DNA from: Marinobacter caseinilyticus
GTDB taxonomy: Bacteria > Pseudomonadota > Gammaproteobacteria > Pseudomonadales > Oleiphilaceae
Assembly: GCF_011074955.1 (NCBI RefSeq)
Contig: NZ_WUQJ01000006.1
Location: 124,001 to 188,000 of the forward strand
Direction of reading: 5' to 3'
Length of the DNA: 64,000 nt
Below are positions 60,678 to 64,000 of the stretch, piece by piece (positions within the stretch are counted from its first letter, which is position 1; each line of letters opens with the position of its first letter). A program made the position numbers and the translations under genes. The notes below the pieces were generated by a model, which saw nothing but the letters and a program-made list of their open reading frames with translations, was not told the origin of the DNA and ran no database searches.

Positions 60678-62714
60678 CTAGCGAAAGGTGCTCAGGAGCG
60701 TGTCGAATAGATCCTGAGCCACGCTCATGACCTGTGCGGAGGCGTTGTAAGCCGCCTGATACTGGATCAACCTGCCAGCCTCCTCGTCCAGATTGACACC
60801 GGACATGGACTCTCGCTGGTTGGTCGACTGCTCCAATAATGCGGCCCCGGCATCCAGGTCCAGTTGGCTCTGGCGGGTGCTCACCCCGACCTGTTCCACC
60901 AAGCCGCCGTAGGCTTCCGTAAAGCTTTGATTTCCGCCGTTCATCGTGTTGGCGGTTGCCAGCCCGCTCAGAAACTGAGCATTACGGTTGTCTGAAATAC
61001 CATCAGCGTTATAGTTGATCAAAAAAACATCATTAGCCTGGGGGTTGCCGTTGACGGTGAATTGAAAACCCCGGTAATTGTCATCCCTGGGATCCTCCGA
61101 GAACAGCTTGTTCGATATCCCAGCCTGAAAGCTTTGCCCGCTCACCGGCGGCGTCAACGGTTGTGGGTTGGTTGGGTCGGTGGCGTCCAGAATCTCGTAC
61201 TGGGTATCACTGATAAAACGCACCATCAACGGCGGTGACAACTCGCCACGGGTATTGAATGCCGGCAGCGGCACATTGGTCAAAGGGTTTCTCACGTCCA
61301 GCATGATGCCTTGGGATATCTCCCCGTCACCTGCGTTGCCATCGCCAGCCTCGGCCTTGATCGGGCTGGCGAGTGCGATGTCTTCCTCGCGCTCAACCTG
61401 GAGCTCTATGTTGGTGGCCCCCGATCGTGTTGGCCGAATCAGAAAACTGTCGCCTTCATTGAACGTGCCGGACTCGATCCGAACGTTGAACCCCGGCATG
61501 GTAATTTCGGCCGGAAGCGGCGAAGGCACCGGGCCCTGGCGCACAATCTCACCGCTTGCCCGATCCACCAGTTCATAGTTTTGCCCAGTATTCCCGGTAA
61601 TCTGCAGTCTGAACGAACCGCCGATGAGCGCCGAGCTGTCTGTAATTTCAACCGCGACCACACCGTCCTTGGGTTGCTGATTGCCCGCATTGGCGGTCAC
61701 CCGGCCAAGTTGTGCACTGACGCTGTTTATATCCGTAAAAAACAGGCCACCCAGATCACCCTCCAGATCCATACCAATCTGATGCTGATGGTTAATCTGA
61801 TCGGATAGTGCTATGGCAATGCGCCCCAACTCATCGAATGCCGGGTCCAATGCGTCAGAGAGAAAGCTGCGAAGCCCTCCGAGTTTGCCGCCGACGACCT
61901 GTTCGGTGACGTCGCGGATTCGACCGCCCGTTTCGAGATTGAACTGCAGGGCGGTGGGATCTTCGTCACTACGCTGGGTGGATAATCGGGACGCCTCCCC
62001 TCCCACTACCAGTGCCTGGCCATTGCTCATCAACACATTGACCTGGCCACCCTCACTGGGGACAACCCGGACTTTCATAAGCTCCGACAGCTCCCGAAGC
62101 TTTTCATCCCGCTTATCGAGCAGATCGTTTGGCTCTTGCCCCTGGGCGAGCCCTGGAGATTCTGAGATCGCCAGATTCAACTCGGCAATGCTTGAGAGTA
62201 GCGCGTTAACGTCCGAGGTATTGGCCTCAATCTGTGCGTTCACCGATTGACGTTGCTGAACAAATTCTGAGTACAAAGACTGGAACCGATTGACCACGCC
62301 CTGGGCCTCGCTGAGCACCAGTTGGCGCTGGGGTAATGCCGCAGGATCCTCTGCCGCACTTTGAATGCTGGCAAAAAAATTGTTCAGTGCATCGTTCAGT
62401 CCGGTACGCTCGCCACCGAGCAGGTTGTCCAGACGGGTCAGTTCACGCTGCAGGGTGTCCTGCTCGTTAAACAGCGACGAATCCGTGCGCACTTGCTCGG
62501 TGATAAATTCATTGGCGAGCCGCCGGATATCGGTAATAGTAACGCCCGAGCCAATGGTACCCGCCCCGGTTTGGCGGCCGGGCTGGGTTTCGAAAACCAC
62601 TTCCTGGCGGCTATAGCCTGGCGTATTGGCATTGGTAATGTTGTTACCGGTGGTATTGAGGGCCGACTGATGACTCAAAACCCCTGTCAGGCCGATATTG
62701 ATGAGACCCGCCAT
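60678..62714 (-). CDS. flgK: Flagellar hook-filament junction protein FlgK
   Basis: HAP1, first junction protein on the hook. The 678-residue protein opens with the axial-protein motif SALNTTGNNITNANTPGYSR (17-36) and ends with the matching SGVNLDEEAGRLIQYQAAYNASAQV region. Between these lie variable outer domains, longer than E. coli FlgK (547). Six bases after flgJ. Confidence 0.96.
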   Translation of the reverse strand: MAGLINIGLTGVLSHQSALNTTGNNITNANTPGYSRQEVVFETQPGRQTGAGTIGSGVTITDIRRLANEFITEQVRTDSSLFNEQDTLQRELTRLDNLLGGERTGLNDALNNFFASIQSAAEDPAALPQRQLVLSEAQGVVNRFQSLYSEFVQQRQSVNAQIEANTSDVNALLSSIAELNLAISESPGLAQGQEPNDLLDKRDEKLRELSELMKVRVVPSEGGQVNVLMSNGQALVVGGEASRLSTQRSDEDPTALQFNLETGGRIRDVTEQVVGGKLGGLRSFLSDALDPAFDELGRIAIALSDQINHQHQIGMDLEGDLGGLFFTDINSVSAQLGRVTANAGNQQPKDGVVAVEITDSSALIGGSFRLQITGNTGQNYELVDRASGEIVRQGPVPSPLPAEITMPGFNVRIESGTFNEGDSFLIRPTRSGATNIELQVEREEDIALASPIKAEAGDGNAGDGEISQGIMLDVRNPLTNVPLPAFNTRGELSPPLMVRFISDTQYEILDATDPTNPQPLTPPVSGQSFQAGISNKLFSEDPRDDNYRGFQFTVNGNPQANDVFLINYNADGISDNRNAQFLSGLATANTMNGGNQSFTEAYGGLVEQVGVSTRQSQLDLDAGAALLEQSTNQRESMSGVNLDEEAGRLIQYQAAYNASAQVMSVAQDLFDTLLSTFR

Positions 62715-62720
62715 AGCCGT

Positions 62721-63731
62721 TTACTCCCCAGAACCCTGGTTCAGTGAAAGAGAAGAATCTGTGCCGTTTTCAAACGCCTCACCGGCCAGGATGTGTCGAA
62801 TTTTCGCGCCATACTCGGGATCTGTCGCGTACCCGGCGGCCTGCAACTCATCGGCAAAACGCGCTGGATCATCAGCTGATGCCAGTACGTCCCGATACCG
62901 GGGGTTACTTTCAAGAAACGCGACGTAATCCCGGAAACTGGCCTCAAAGCTGGGGTAAGCCCGGAAGGCCGCGCGCTCACTCATGGCGACACCCTCTCGA
63001 TACTCGGTTGTTGCGATGTCCACAGACTCACCCTGCCAACGGCTATCCGACTTGATGCCAAACAGGTTAAAGCTGGGCGCGCCCTCACGGCTCTCGATCA
63101 TGTGTTTGCCCCAGCCAGTCTCGAGCGCAGCCTGGGCCACCATAAGGCGAGGATTCAGGCCGCTCTCATCGGCAATACGTTCAGCCACCGGTAGCAGTTG
63201 CCGAACAAACGCTGCGGGGGACTCAAACCGAACTGGTAGGTCGGCGCCGGCAGGTTCGGCTGCCGGAGATTGCATGACGCCAGCTTCAATCACCTGGTTA
63301 ACCTGGCGTAGTTGCTCCGGTAACTTTGGTGACAGGCTAGGCAGGCTGCGATCGTAATCGGCCAATTGGGCGCGATGCCCAGTTAGCTTCTCACCGGTTT
63401 CCGACATGCCGGGAATCTGACGACTGAGCTGTCGCACCAACGCTTCTGATAGCCCCAGACCTCGCTGCTGAGACATACTCAAGCTCAGTTGGCTATCAAA
63501 CATATCCTGATAGAATTCCGACTGACTGCTGTTCAGGTAGTTACCCTCAGCCAACACTTTATTGGCCGCGCGCATGGACTTCAGCATTTCCGAGACGAAC
63601 AAGCTTTCGAACTGTTTGGCCACTTGCTCCAGTGCCGATTTTTCATCCGTCCGCGCCTGAGCTTTCAGCGCGTTGAGACCGCTGAATTCGGTATAGACCT
63701 GGGCTTGCTGAAGACGGCTGTCCTGCATCAC
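62721..63731 (-). CDS. flgJ: Flagellar rod cap and muramidase FlgJ
   Basis: Periplasmic protein that caps the growing rod and hydrolyses peptidoglycan. The 336-residue protein has the rod-binding domain (about 30-105, AKQFESLFVSEMLKSMRAAN and SEFYQDMFDSQLSLSMS) and the C-terminal glucosaminidase domain (about 180-320) with RLMVAQAALETGWGKHMI holding the catalytic Glu, plus FNLFGIK. Both halves are present, so this is the bifunctional type. It starts five bases after flgI. Confidence 0.95.
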   Translation of the reverse strand: MMQDSRLQQAQVYTEFSGLNALKAQARTDEKSALEQVAKQFESLFVSEMLKSMRAANKVLAEGNYLNSSQSEFYQDMFDSQLSLSMSQQRGLGLSEALVRQLSRQIPGMSETGEKLTGHRAQLADYDRSLPSLSPKLPEQLRQVNQVIEAGVMQSPAAEPAGADLPVRFESPAAFVRQLLPVAERIADESGLNPRLMVAQAALETGWGKHMIESREGAPSFNLFGIKSDSRWQGESVDIATTEYREGVAMSERAAFRAYPSFEASFRDYVAFLESNPRYRDVLASADDPARFADELQAAGYATDPEYGAKIRHILAGEAFENGTDSSLSLNQGSGE

Positions 63732-63736
63732 TTCAC

Positions 63737-64000
63737 CTATATCACAATCAGCTCGGCGCGCAGTGCGCCGGCCTGTTTGAGCGCTTCCAGCACCGCCATG
63801 ACATCACCGGGGGCGGCCCCTACCTGATTCACAGCCTGCACAATTTCATTGAGAGTAACGGCAGGCCCGAACTGGAACATTCTTGCCGGCTCTTCCGTCA
63901 CGGCAATTTGACTATTCGGCGTCACCACGGTGCCCCCATCGGTAAAGGGATTCGGTTGACTGACATCCAGATTTTCCTGAATGGTCACCGTCAAGTTGCC
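63737..64000 (-). CDS. flgI: Flagellar P-ring protein FlgI (C-terminal part)
   Basis: Only the last 87 residues are in the window; the gene runs off the right edge. The segment [21 protein letters not shown]... ends in [20 protein letters not shown] and LRAELIVI, the standard FlgI C terminus. FlgI forms the periplasmic P ring around the rod. The order flgI-flgJ-flgK-flgL implies that flgB-H lie beyond. Confidence 0.93.
   Translation of the reverse strand, partial: GNLTVTIQENLDVSQPNPFTDGGTVVTPNSQIAVTEEPARMFQFGPAVTLNEIVQAVNQVGAAPGDVMAVLEALKQAGALRAELIVI

Overview
The window is chromosomal core DNA of a flagellated, aerobic, marine-type gammaproteobacterium, close in gene order and protein sequence to the Pseudomonas/Marinobacter/Oceanospirillales group. 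The evidence is the sdhCDAB-sucAB-lpdA-sucCD order with a divergent gltA, a Pseudomonas-type 715-residue FadB, the rlmN-pilF-rodZ-ispG-hisS-yfgM-bamB-der run, and flgI-flgJ-flgK-flgL. I could not place it to genus. I see no prophage, insertion sequence, CRISPR array or integron.

Layout. 1-3.9 kb (minus strand): trpS, scpA, scpB, rluB (tryptophan charging, chromosome condensation, rRNA pseudouridylation). 3.9-17.2 kb: a TCA-cycle block, with sdhCDAB, sucAB, lpdA and sucCD on the minus strand and gltA divergent on the plus strand across a 620-base AT-rich control region. 17.4-24.6 kb: a beta-hydroxyacid dehydrogenase, topA and the fadBA beta-oxidation operon. 25-36 kb is the accessory part: an orphan secreted helical protein, a universal stress protein, a tightly overlapped ycbX-uup-(Cys-rich protein) operon, an SBP56/methanethiol-oxidase gene joined to a six-helix membrane gene, tRNA-Gly, a DUF924 protein, a short CbiX, a TIGR01777 epimerase, a duplicated-module secreted protein and tRNA-Glu. 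36.4-38.9 kb: a membrane PAS-GGDEF-EAL protein with a sigma54-like promoter. 39.2-52 kb (minus): trmJ, cysE, iscR, iscS, ndk, rlmN, pilF, rodZ, ispG, hisS, yfgM, bamB, der. Then suhB (plus), secF/secD/yajC/tgt/queA/tRNA-Leu (minus), and flgI (partial), flgJ, flgK, flgL (minus).

Two points stand out. First, the normal iscRSUA-hscBA-fdx cluster is reduced here to iscR-iscS. The scaffold, carrier, chaperone and ferredoxin genes that normally separate iscS from ndk are absent, and the IscS C-terminal tail that docks IscU in model systems is also missing. An IscR type-1-like operator remains in front of iscR. Several Fe-S enzymes are encoded in the same window (SdhB, IspG, RlmN, and TrpS with a four-Cys cluster motif), so Fe-S assembly must be supplied elsewhere, probably by SUF. 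Second, SuhB has lost most of the inositol-monophosphatase metal ligands and looks like a pseudo-enzyme, kept perhaps for its role in rRNA antitermination.

Gene starts were moved from the longest reading frame to internal codons for sucA, sdhC, sdhA, fadB, the secreted protein at 25.1 kb, uspA, the Cys protein, ycbX, SBP56, DUF924, cbiX, the GGDEF-EAL protein, suhB and queA. The grounds were family alignment from memory and visible Shine-Dalgarno sequences. All family calls are from sequence recognition; no database search was run.
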